A stretch of 64,000 nucleotides of DNA from Clusia tigrina. Lineage: Eukaryota; Arthropoda; Insecta; Diptera; Clusiidae. The DNA is taken from positions 427,334,240 through 427,398,239 of the forward strand of contig OV050030.1 of assembly GCA_920105625.2 (NCBI GenBank), given 5' to 3'. Every line of letters starts with the position of its first letter. Position 1 is the stretch's first letter. Shown piece after piece: positions 8,675-20,700 of the stretch. A program made the position numbers and the translations under genes. Under the pieces are notes generated by a model. It ran no database searches, was not told the origin of the DNA, and was given only the letters and a program-made list of their open reading frames with translations.

Positions 8675-11600
8675 ACTATACTGCATAAATCCCCTGCATA
8701 GCTATACGATTATAATTTTTTCAAATTGGTTCAAACTCGTGACGCGGTTTTTTTGTCATAACAGAGTCTGGCAACGTCAGTGAAATTTCCTACCGCAACC
8801 AACTTAATGTGTCTACGTTGACTGATAAAAGGGAAATTTTGTGAAGTGAGATGGCTGAGAAAAAATTGTAGCAAAGTGGAAGAAACTATAATTTAATACT
8901 TGGAAGTCAGTCGGTATGTTAAGTACATATGTAATTGTTTGCGGGAAATTGTGTGTAGCGAGCAGGAATTGAAAGAGTTTTGGACCGTATATATATTGAC
9001 TGAATTCAACATAGCTGAAATATATAATTCGAGGAAAAAAGCATTAGTATTAAATGCGAATAAAGCGAAGAAAAATGCATAAAGTTGCAGTTGAAAAGTG
9101 AAAAGAAATTGAGGCCGCCGCTGCTGCTGCGACCACGACTACGAAAATGTGCATGAAAAGTAGAGTAGGAGGAGAACGAGCGAATACGACAACCACAAGA
9201 TTATAATTACGTATAATTACCGAGTATCTAAAAAACACGTTTTTCGGAATTTCTTTTAACATATTTTCATTTGATAGTAAATTTTGACTAACTTAATAAG
9301 ACATTATTTCTCCGTGACCAAAGTTAACTAAAAGTCCAAGTCGGAAGACATACTTTCAATGTGCCACGACAGAAATGTGAAATGTGCTTCGCTACGCTGT
9401 TGTTAATTGTTGTTTGTGCAAAAAAGGGAGTGAAAGGATGCTGCTGCTGCGGGCAGTGTCGTGTGCTCTGTGAGCTATCGCTGCTTGCGTCAAAGTATTC
9501 CACAAATTCGGTGTTTTGCTAAGTGCAATATGGGTGCGATTAAATTGAATTTGAGTAATATGTGAAAGGATTTCTTTAGCTATTCCGATGCGGATATAGT
9601 GACACTTTTCGACTGTACCTAGGACCGTTTGAAATTAGTTGAATTTTATATTGGTTTTTGGCAGCTTCTCCCTTGCTGCATCTTTGATGCACTTTAAGTG
9701 CAGCAGCGGTGGAAAACGTGTTTATGTGTAAATGCCGTTCTATATATGTACAACTTGTATACATTTGTGAGCATGGTTGTGAGTGTATCAATGAATTGGA
9801 TTGTTGCACACTTTCTCAGAATGGTTGAAATCCCCATATATTTTGAAAATTGGATTTTTCAAAAAACCATTGTCACGTCGCAATTCAGAATACACTACAG
9901 TCAAGTTAACAATGTTCCTGACATAGTGACTTGTTTGCAATATGGTTACACCTAATATATTATAAATATATATGTTAATACATGTAAGCAAACCTAACAA
10001 ACTGTATTTGGAGCAAGTTAAACTTTGCTCATGGCACAATTAGTTGGATTCACTAAGAATCCACAATACTAGAACTGTAACAACACTTTGTATGTGCATT
10101 ATAAATGAGTGAAATTGTTGGCCCCTTTGGAATGCACCCAACACGCCTTTGACATCGCTTAACCTATCGAACCCTTTCACTTGACATTTTTTCGTTTATA
10201 AAGACGAAAGAAATGCAACGTGGTGAGCCTTCGCTCCCTTTCCTGCACTTTACTACGGTGGAAATTTGTGTTTCGGTTAAACACTCGGTTCGATATGGTG
10301 CCATTTTCTTGTACTGTATGACTACTAAAATGAACTGGGGGAAGCGAAACATGCTTGTTGGATGTTATTTCTGTTGATTTTTATTATATCCCCGCTGGCG
10401 ACTCCACAGCAGCCAGTTTATTTTTACGCCTTCGTGGTTGCATTTGTCGTGATTTTGCCTGCAACTCTCGATTGGAGGTGATTTGCCTCCGAAAGTTGAA
10501 GTTAATAATTCATGCAGCCAAACAAAAATGAGTTTCCACTATAACTGTGAAAAATAAATAACTATAAAACCCAAATAACTGTAAATTTATGCACAATCCG
10601 TTAAAAATAAAATTTAAAAAAGAAAAAATACTAAAAATTCAAGTCTTCAATGACTTTCTAAATGCAATGCAGTGCTCGCCGTTCGCCTGCGCCTCCGCCT
10701 CTTTCATTTCTGTTCAACACCATAATTTGGGTTTTATTGCTTTTCGTTGTTTAACATTTCATTTGATTGCACACATTTTACATGTATTTTCTCTCTCTCC
10801 TCTTTTCCCTTTTCACGTTTTTCTAGAAGAAGACACGCCAAGTTATCAAACTGGATTTTACTACGGTAACAATTAAATAGGCCGGATTTTTTGGATTTTA
10901 CAGTACAGTAAGTTTGTCCTCTTATTCGTTTATATTGAAAATTGTATTAAACATTTCCGATATCATGTTGAATGTTAAATTCCTTACTGTTTTTTTTTAC
11001 TTCGATACATTAAAATAAGATATAGGTATTTGCCAGTGAAATAGTCCTAGGTACGAAGAGATCCCCGCACGTGTTCATCAGCCCCTCCCTGCTATATTCA
11101 AAAATTTTAAACAAGATTTGATAGTTTGGCCAACTAAGTTTAAAAGAAACGGCAGCCAGATGAGAACCACGCAATTCAATACAAATAGTAACAGCTTGAA
11201 GTGCACTCATATAATTCCCAGTCTCTACTCCCATTTATAACTCTCAATAGTCAAATATGTTTTCCTTATATGCATTTTCATATGAAGAAAAACTAGAGTA
11301 AATCTCAGAGTGTGTGGCTTGATATGTATGCATAATCCATAGCAAAATCTGCTACTCTCTGGAAGACCTCAAGTCGCAAATGTTTTGCATTCCAACTATC
11401 AAAAATCCATTAAAACGTTTCGTTGTGGATAACGACACACTTCTTGTTAATTATTTGTTTATTTCTCTCTCGATTGTTTATTGTGACGACCCTGCAAACA
11501 TGGTAAACATTGAGTGTTTACAGAGATTTAAAATCTCAATTTCATTGGTTGTTTATATTTATGTTTTATAAAAAAGGTATCTAATGCGAGTATTAGCGTA

Positions 11601-13133
11601 AAATAAAATGCACACAAGTTTGGATTCTAAAGATCAAAAAAGCAGGAACAGAAGCACAATGGAATCGTGGAATGGAATAGATCGGAGTTTGTTTCAAAGT
11701 ACGAGATATGCAATTTGCAGTCGCAACTGATTTACACCGACCTGGTTAGTGTTGTTAACCAACCCCAACTGTGTGTGGAGTTCAATTAGAAATTTACAAC
11801 ACTGAAGATATTTTGAGCGAAATCGAAACGCAAAGGAGCTTTTAATTTCTAGGTTATGTAACGATACTGTTTCGATAACTATATAAACATAGGAACGATC
11901 ACTAGTTTGCGTTACGATTTCGATCATTACATTAATACGAATCGACGCATTTGAGTTTACTTTTCAACAGAGGCGGGCAAGGATGGGTTCACCCTTTTAT
12001 ACACATGGTAGTAGGAATGCTGCATCAATCTTCAAGTTCTATTTTACACTTGGGGAGCTGACTTCCTGCTTTCAGTGGCATTTATATACACTGCTGGGTT
12101 TGGACGTACATATAAATGAGAATATAGTGGCATAGGTATATTCGTATCTACAAGTTTTCTCCAGCTCCCAGTTTAGAGTTCAGGACATATTTCTATTTAC
12201 CAACTTTAGTTGCATTGTTTTTGAAAAACTTAAATTTTCGGTGTTTCGAGTTAGAAATCTTGATCAATGTTGGCTGCAATTAATTGGGTTCGTTTTTTAT
12301 TTTGTGGCAAATTGTTATATGACGCTTTATTAACGTTTTTTTTTTATCCCAGTTCGTTGCCACATTTTTTCCTCGTTGCTTTTTTCGCAAAAATTTACGA
12401 CGTCAACAGTGTTAATTTGTTTTTTTTTTACTTTTTATTTCGATAGCGGTGTAAAGAGAATGAACTTTCAAGCAAGCCAGCAAGCAACCTTTTTACACAT
12501 TGAAAATAAAATTGTATTGAATTTTTGACACGTCGACGAATTCCGGTCGTGCTAGAGCTGCAAAGGAAAAGCATTTTATAAGACGAATTTTATTTTAAAA
12601 TATACTATGTATGTTTAAAACTTCAGTTAGTTTTAGCTGATCTTGGCATTTTGGTGCTGATTACCTGTGCACCATGTCCGCTAAAAGAAAAAACAAAAAT
12701 GAGTTCAATCGCCAGCCACAATTCATTTCGCTTGAGCGGACGAAAAATCGCTAGCTTCAGTTCCAGCTCCAACACCAACACCACACTTGTCCATTGTACC
12801 GGCTCCTATCCGGTTTTGCTTTATCTCTGTATTCTTTTGACACATTTTCGTACTTGCCACTTGAAAAACGTGTGCATGTAGGAATGTGTGCGTGTGTGTG
12901 TGTGTCTTTTTTGTGACTGAGGTGTGTAGAAAAGTGAGCGCAGAGAAACTAACTTTCGTGTGTGGGAGAGAACGAGATAGAGAAGTGAAAGAGGGCTGCT
13001 AAGTAAGCTGATCAGCAGAACAAATGGATTCGTGCGGTACGGCATGGAAACCAGACGAAGACACTAATGAGTGATGATGTTAGCTACTCTTGTTAGAATT
13101 TTAAAAGATATTTTGAAAAGTTTTTACCAATTC

Positions 13134-13141
13134 TATCGATA
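13134..13141. promoter_or_regulatory. DRE-like box TATCGATA
   Basis: A perfect match to the fly DREF-binding palindrome, common in promoters of housekeeping genes. It lies 1.5 kb upstream of the Dp1 start codon and 0.5 kb from any leader-like sequence, so a role in Dp1 expression is only a guess. Confidence 0.3.
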
Positions 13142-13773
13142 TACAAGTTGAGGGTATAGTCAATAGAAGCGTGCTAGAGAGCGTATGGAAAGAACGAATG
13201 TTTAATTTGGCTTGTCAGCTACTCTTTTAGTCACTTAACCAGTTTATTTGTTATTTATATGTATATTCTTTCATGTTACACGAAACTGACTGGTTCGCTG
13301 TTGATACAAGTGGAATTTCTAATAATTTCACCCATCTCTCCATACCGTTCTCTGGCTTCAGACAACTGGTATTAGCTTTGGAGTTGTTGCTTTCATTCTT
13401 TTGGCACTTGGTATGATATCACTCTAACTCCCCTTTCCGTAGCACTGTATTAAGAAAAGATTCTCGTGCCAAAACATATCCGGAAACTGAATGCAAACGT
13501 TCCAAAGAAATCAGGAATTCTGTAGATTACGAAGTGTGTCATTTGCAGGCTTATTATGTGGTTCTTAATTTAAGTGGAGCTATGGAATAATGCTTGTTCC
13601 TAAATTAAATTTTGTGTTTCTTTTTCTATTGTACTCTATTATAAAATAGCTTCCAGCCTTCTTATCACTTTTGACTTATCAGAGGCGACTGGTGCTGTAT
13701 CGATGTATGCACATGTGTGCCGTGGTCGTAAGAAATGTATTTATGCATATGAATGAGTATGCGTAAGCATGTA

Positions 13774-13780
<7 letters not shown>

Positions 13781-13807
<27 letters not shown>
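13781..13807. repeat. (GT)n microsatellite
   Basis: Uninterrupted run of about 13.5 GT units. A shorter run is at 12891-12905. Confidence 0.95.
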
Positions 13808-13809
<2 letters not shown>

Positions 13810-14681
13810 GTGAACATGTGCTTCTTAACTGAATTCGGATTTTTATAGCAAATGGCGTATTTAGAATATTTTAAATAGACCGAATTGAATTGGATTCCTC
13901 TGACCACCTGACGACACACCAGCCTTTCCGTACCTGGAATGTATTCCGTTGTCACTGGCAAGATAAAACACTTGGCAACAGAATCAAGTTCCCTTGGAGC
14001 ATTTTTCATTTTCGATTACAGCCATTTGAGAAACGAATTTCATTCGCAGAGAAATCGAAATTGTCAAAAATGCTGGTGTTTTAATTGAAAAAGTTTTTAA
14101 GCACAGCATTTCGTCTAAATTTCCCAATTCTGTTCCATTTGAAATTAGAAATTTTCTGCGTAATAAAGATTTTCAATTCCATGAAATTCTTTCTAATGTG
14201 ATGATATTTCGGAATCCAGAACAGTGCAAACTCCAAATACATGCCTATAATTCACACTATTAATAATAATTTGATCAAATAGACGCGAATTGAAGTCGAA
14301 AACGTTTCGAAGATCAGTTGCAGTGCTCGGTTCGCGTACCTTCTGCCTATTTTTATTGCTTATCAGCCGCAAGTCGAGACCTTCGTTCCTCTTATCAATG
14401 AGGAGAGTGAGCGTCGTCAACTCAGCAACGAACAAAGGCACGAGCAAATACATATGCAAGTACTCCTAACTGGAGACAAGAACCAATGCAGCCATTGACA
14501 CTCAGTCCACACATTCGTTTCACCCGACCCCCCACCACCGCTGTAGCAGAAACAAACGCTATGAACCGGACTGTTAATGCGATAACACGATCTATTTTAA
14601 AATAATCAATATATTAAAATTCTTATTTCAGTGGTACTGTAACGACTTGGAACGAAAAAGGACTCTTCTCTTTTTTAAGTA

Positions 14682-17600
14682 ATGCAAGCAGCAATGATGG
14701 AAGAATCAAATGGTTGGTAACTTTATCATAAAAATCCGAATTGTCCACTTAATGCATTATTGTATTTTTGAATCATCCAGCAGTAAATGTGGAACATCCA
14801 ACCACCACCGTCGACGTCATCGCCAACAACAATCAAGATCAGGGTCACTACGAGCAGCCTTCATCGCCCATTTCGGTCGCTACGCCAACAAGCACCAATA
14901 GCGGCGGCATTACCAGCAATAATGCCACCCAGGCATTCAGCTACGACGACCTATTCCCGGCATTGCCAGCGAATAGTGCGCCGATAAGTAGCAACGCGGT
15001 TCCAGCATGCGTGCGTGTTACGAGCTCGCAAAAAACCCAGGTGAGTTCAATAACCAAATAACTTTCCAAGCAATAATCGAATAAATTGTGTGAATTTGCC
15101 CTATTTCGATTAACATAAAATCTGTTGGGAGTCGGTGGTGGCGTATAGTAGAATAATAAGTCAGCGACACTCATCCAGTGGTAATGCTGCGTTTCCGCCA
15201 TTCTTTGCCACGTCCATGTGTGTTGTGAAATATCAGCTTTTAATGAAATTGTCTTGCTTGCTTTTCCATTTGTCCAGGTCCTGCACGTGCCCTGCGATGA
15301 GCGCAAATCGACTGAATCGGAAAAGTTCGGCGAAGGCGAATCGAAGCGTATTTGTCAGCAGATAACCAAGGAGACCGGCGCTCAGATTGAAATTGCCAGC
15401 GGCAAGAACCAGTCGCTCACTTTCTTGATTAAGGGCAAACAAGGCGAACTTCTCGATGCACGCCGCAAAATTCTTATGCATTTCTCTGCGCAGGCCAGTA
15501 AGCAGGTGTCAATACCGAAGGAGCACCATCGCGTCATTTTGGGCAAGCGTGGCGAACGTTTGCGCGAGTTAGAGCGTGTGACCGCCACTCGTATCAGCAT
15601 ACCCAATCAAAACGATGAGAGTGAAGTGGTCAACATTTCGGGCACCAAGGAGGGCATTGAGAAGGCTGAGCAAGAAATACGCACACTGTCGGCCGAACAG
15701 AACAAGAAATCGTCCGATCGTATTTCGGTGCCCAAGATCTATCACCCCTTCATTGTGGGTCCCTACGGTGAGAATCTTAACAAGCTGATGCAAGAAACTG
15801 GCGCCAAGGTGAATGTGCCCCCCCAGTCCGTGCAGAAGGATGAGATCATCATTTCGGGCGAGAAAGAGGCTGTGGCTAATGCAAAGGCTAAAGTGGAGGA
15901 CATTTACAAGCAAATGGAAAAGAAATGCCACACCGTTAGCGTCGAAGTGGCCAAAACACAGCATCGCTACGTCATCGGACCGAAGGGTTCGACAATTGCT
16001 GAGATTCTTCAACTCACTGGAGTCTCTGTGGAGATGCCCCCACTAGATTCAACCCTGGAGACAATTACACTGCGTGGTCCTCAGGTCGCTTTAGGTCCTG
16101 CCTTAACTGTCGTCTACAAAAAGGCCAATTCGGTTAAGTCAATGGAGATCGACGCACCGCATTGGATCCACAAGTATGTGATCGGGCGTAAGGGAGCGAA
16201 TATGAAACAACTCGAGGAGGAGTGCCCCAATGTCAATGTGAATTGTCTGGAGGACAAGATTAAGCTGGAGGGCGACCCTGAAACGGTTGACAAGGCGGTG
16301 GGCTACCTGAACGACATCATTCGCAATTACCAGGATAACTATACGTATGTGATTATGACTGTAAATCCATCGTATTACAAACACATCATTGGCAAGGCTG
16401 GTGCGAATGTGAACCGCCTTAAGGACGAACTCAATGTGAACATCAACATAGAGGAGCGGGAAGGGCAGAATAACATCCGTATTGAGGGTCCCAAGGAAGG
16501 CGTCAAACTGGCTCAGCTTGAATTACAAGAAAAAATCGACAAACTGGAAAATGAAAAGTCAAAGGATGTCATCATAGATCGGCGACTGCATAGGTCAATT
16601 ATCGGTGCCAAGGGCGAGAAAATCCGCGAGATCAAAGATCGTTACCGCCAGGTCACCATAACCATTCCGACGCCTCAGGAGAACACGGACATTGTCAAGA
16701 TACGTGGTCCCAAAGAGGATGTCGACAAGTGCCACAAGGACCTGATGAAACTAGTAAAGGAGATTCAGGAGTCGTCTCATATTATTGAGGTGCCCATCTT
16801 CAAGCAATTCCACAAGTTCGTTATCGGCAAAGGTGGTGCTAATATTAAGAAGATTCGAGACGAAACTCAAACGAAAATCGACTTGCCTGCGGAAGGCGAC
16901 ACAAACGAAGTGATTGTCATCACCGGCAAAAAGGAGAACGTGCTGGAAGCCAAGGAACGAATTCAGAAGATCCAAAACGAATTATCGGACATCGTATCAG
17001 AAGAGGTGCAAATCTCGCCCAAGTTCTATAACTCCATCATCGGTACCGGTGGCAAACTTATTTCGGCGATTATGGATGAGTGTGGCGGTGTATCAATCAA
17101 GTTTCCAACCAGTGAGTCCAAGAGCGATAAGGTTAACATTCGGGGTCCCAAGGACGATGTCGAAAAGGCCAAGATTCAGCTTTTAGAACTGGCCAACGAA
17201 CGCCAACTATCCTCGTTCACCGCTGAAATACGTGCCAAACAGCAACACCACAAATTCCTAATCGGGAAGAATGGAGCTTCAGTACGCAGAATCCGCGATG
17301 CTACCGGTGCGCGTATAATATTCCCTTCGAATGACGACGAAGACAAAGAAGTGATTATCATTATCGGGAAAGAGGAGAACGTGAAAGCCGCTAAGGAGCA
17401 ACTGGAAGCTACTATAAAGGATATTGATCTAGTTACCGAGGGTGAAATTGCTGTCGAACCCAAACACCACAAGCACTTTGTAGCGAAGCGCGGTGAAATC
17501 CTTCATAGAATTTCTGAGGAGTGCGGTGGTGTGATGATTTCGTTTCCCCGACCTGGCATTAATTCCGACAAGGTAACGCTCAAAGGTGCCAAGGACTGCA

Positions 17601-19021
17601 TTGAGGCCGCCAAACAACGCATCGCCGAAATCGTGGCCGATTTGGAGGCGCAGGTAACCATCGAAGTTGTCATTCCACAGCGACTCCATCGCACTATTAT
17701 GGGTGCGCGTGGTTTTAAGGTGCAGCAAGTTACTTCGGAGTATGATGTGCAAATCAAATTCCCTGATCGTGATGCCACCGAACCAGTCGATGGATTGCTC
17801 AATGGCACCAATGGCGGCACCGAAGAAAGTGAACCCATCCTCCAATGTGACATCATTCGTATCACGGGTCATTTGGAAAGATGCGATGCTGCCAAACAGG
17901 CACTTATCGATCTGATCCCCATCACTGAAGAGATCAATGTTCCTTACGATCTGCATCGTACGATTATCGGTCCCAAGGGCGCTAATGTACGCGAGTTTAT
18001 GTCAAAATACGATGTGCATATTGATCTGCCGCCCAGTGAGACGAAGTCTGATTTGATCAAGGTCAGCGGCACACCCAGCCACGTTGCTGAGGCCAGAGAA
18101 GCGTTGGAGAAGATGATCGAGGATTACCAAGCCGACCGTGCGGACCGCGAACTACGTTCGTATATATTGCAGATAGATGTCGATCCGGAGTATCACTCGA
18201 AGTTGATTGGCCGTCGCGGCGCCGTGATCAACAAATTGCGCGCCGATCATGACGTCAATATATCGCTGCCGAAACGTGGTGATCAAAATCAACGCATTAT
18301 TTCGATCACCGGGTACCAGGCCAAGACGGAGGCTGCCCGGGATGCCATTATGGAAATTGTAGGTGATCTGCAGGACTTGTATCGCGAAGTAATCGAAGTG
18401 GATTCTCGTGTCCACTCACACATCATCGGCCATCGTGGCCGCACTATCCGCAAGATCATCGAAGACTACAAGGTAAGCGAGCATACATATCTTTACGTAA
18501 TTTTTAAGTCAATTTGGGGGGTGTGGGGGTGAACAACATTGGTTAGGAAGAAATGTTTGAAAAAGTGAGTAGTGAGAAATTGAACATATTCATGTTCTTG
18601 TATTGGGGTGGGGAACCGCATAATTTTGGCATTCAAATAACTTTCGGTCTTCTCCTAGGTCGATATAAAATTCCCCTCCTCTGATGATGCTCAAAACAAT
18701 CCGGATGCTGTTACCATAATCGGCAAGGAAGAGGATGTGGAGAACGCAAAGGAGGTAATTCTCAATATGGCGGAGGACTACATACGGGACTTCTTGGAGA
18801 ATTTGCCACCATCTCCGCAGCCACAGACCGTTGGTGCTTTCCTACCGGGAACCGCCGAGAACGGTTTCATCATGAAGGATGCACCCTGGGAAAAGGCCGA
18901 CAAGCAAGCCAGGAACGCACCCAACACACAGTCGCAAGAGGATTTCCCCGATTTTGCTAGTGGGGCTGGACCAGCATCAGCCGTCTCGCCACTCACATCC
19001 GCTTGGGGACCTAAAAACTAA
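14682..19021 (+). CDS. Dp1: Dp1/vigilin, multi-KH-domain RNA-binding protein
   Basis: Four coding exons: 14682-14712, 14781-15040, 15278-18472, 18659-19021 (3849 nt, 1282 residues). The exon 1 donor must be ATG|GTTGGT, since only this joins in frame to CAG|CAGTAAAT. After a low-complexity leader of about 97 residues the rest is one array of 15 KH repeats. GXXG loops fall near residues 185 (GKRG), 257 (GPYG), 331, 399, 468, 539, 613, 685, 759, 832, 904, 993, 1074 and 1146, preceded by one N-terminal KH without a clear loop. The repeat at 832 reads AKRG and so has lost the first Gly. The KH near 904 carries an extra Gly/Asn/Glu-rich loop. The tail is short and Pro/Ala-rich. Vigilins bind mRNAs and polysomes; fly Dp1 also binds dodeca-satellite single strands at centromeric heterochromatin. 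A non-coding exon precedes the ATG (acceptor at 14631). Confidence 0.95.
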
Positions 19022-20700
19022 CGAAATAGAATTCAAACACAGAAATTCATGCCAGAAAACGCCGAAGTAGGTGTCAAACTGAAGGTTGTCTATAGTTTAG
19101 TATCATTTTTGTAGAAGCATAACATTTTAAAAAACACAAAAAGACATTATTTTCAATTCAGGAGGCGAACGAACCGCAATCGATCTCATCGATCGTTCCG
19201 CATTCCGAAGGCATTTACAGTAAAAAGTTCGTAAATTCGAGTTGTGTATGCGAACGAATCCGACCGCACCGCACCATTTCTTCTCACACTGTTCTCACTC
19301 TTTCCACCCCGTCGTCGTGTGTCATGAAATGTGAAAGAAATGCAATCTTTGAGCCTCGCACTTGTTTCGCGCGCCTTTCTCACGCATGGTTTCGTAAAAC
19401 GCCCAAGCATCATTTTGGAACATGATTGGAGTGTTGTTTAACTTTCTAAATTGACTGCATTGTGCAGCGGCAAATCTTTTCATATTTTGTAAGCCTAAAG
19501 CTAAATTCATTATTTTCGAAGTAACGAAATTTTTATAAATTGTAATTTTTGATTTTGATCGTTTGTTTTTTGGATAATCGTCTTTGCAAAAGTCGCCATT
19601 ATTCTGTTGAAATTTATCAATGAAAAAACTGTTTGCTGTGTTTACGTGTTTTAAATTAAAAAAGGATTTCTGTTTGTGAAATTTTTCAATAGTTTACTTT
19701 TCAAAATCACTATGTGTTTTTTTATACATACATACATACAATATGTATCTATACATACTAATTATATATTATACATTATATACTATATACAAACGGAATT
19801 ATAAAGTATGCTTATTAATAATTACGACCTTGAATTTATTTCGCCCATTTGCCCACTTTTAAATGTTTTCCATTAATTGTGCAATTTATTTTCGATTTAT
19901 ATTTTTTTTAAATAATTTCATTTACTTTTTTAAATAAAATTAAATATTTTGAGAAATATATAAATAAAATCAATAAAAACAAATAATTTATAATAAAAAT
20001 AAAGTGAATTTAAAACAAATACAATAATTGTGCGTGGAACACAAAATGAAAACCAATCTAAACGATTGCAAATTTATAATATTTTAAAAGAAGTAAAACT
20101 AAGCTAAAAGAAAACTATAATAATAAATAAAAACATAGTAAAAACAATTTTCATTTCTGTTTTTGGTTCTTTACGTTTGGTTCTGTTCTTCACACCTCTC
20201 TTTTTCATTTCATTATTCACTTTTCCAATTCGTGCTTCTTTCTCCTCCGCCACTGTTAATTTCCCCCCGACTTAAGTTGGCTTCTTTGATTTTGTTTTTC
20301 TCTCTCGTTTGCTGCAAGTGCAAACAACATTTATAAATAAACGAACCTGATGTAAATTTTTTAATATACATACATACTTATATAAAAGAACTACTTTAGA
20401 ATATGTAAAGATATAAAAATAATATAATATATATACATATATTTTCCTATATTCGAACGTAATATATAAAAACTGACTAAAGCTAAAGTAACGAAACAAA
20501 TTGTATTTGAACAGCGAATTATTGAATTTTAGAACTAACGTAATCTTCGTTTTTATATTAAAAATTTTCTTTTTGAGATTTTTTTTTTATACAAAAGCAA
20601 ACGTAATAAATCCGACTGCAGTTGTGAAACTGAAAAACAAATTAAAAAACATTAAAATTCCGTGATATTTTTCTCAATGGAAATAAAAAACAAAGATGAT
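19022..20700 (+). other. Dp1 3' UTR, AT-rich, several possible poly(A) signals
   Basis: No coding sequence. Repeated AATAAA matches between about 19930 and 20135, and another near 20682 (GAAATAAAAAAC), would give a 3' UTR of 1.1 to 1.7 kb. ATCGATCTCATCGATCG near 19177-19195 contains clustered ATCGAT motifs. Confidence 0.5.

Larger units (their letters stand above)
6774..14631 (+). other. Large non-coding stretch: repeats plus probable Dp1 promoter and 5' introns
   Basis: No convincing coding exon was found. A non-coding leader exon of Dp1 must lie upstream, because an acceptor (TATTTCAG) ends at 14631 just before the start codon. GC-richer, leader-like stretches at about 8760-9130 and 9380-9620 are candidates; a CAGTCG|GTATGT donor is near 8913 and a TACA|GTAAGT donor near 10909. 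The transposon cluster at 7.3-8.7 kb, a (GT)n run and a TATCGATA box are listed separately. Confidence 0.4.

Noticed and set aside
13665..14009. 114-codon minus ORF with a His/Thr run
   Set aside because: The run is just the (GT)n microsatellite read in a coding frame.
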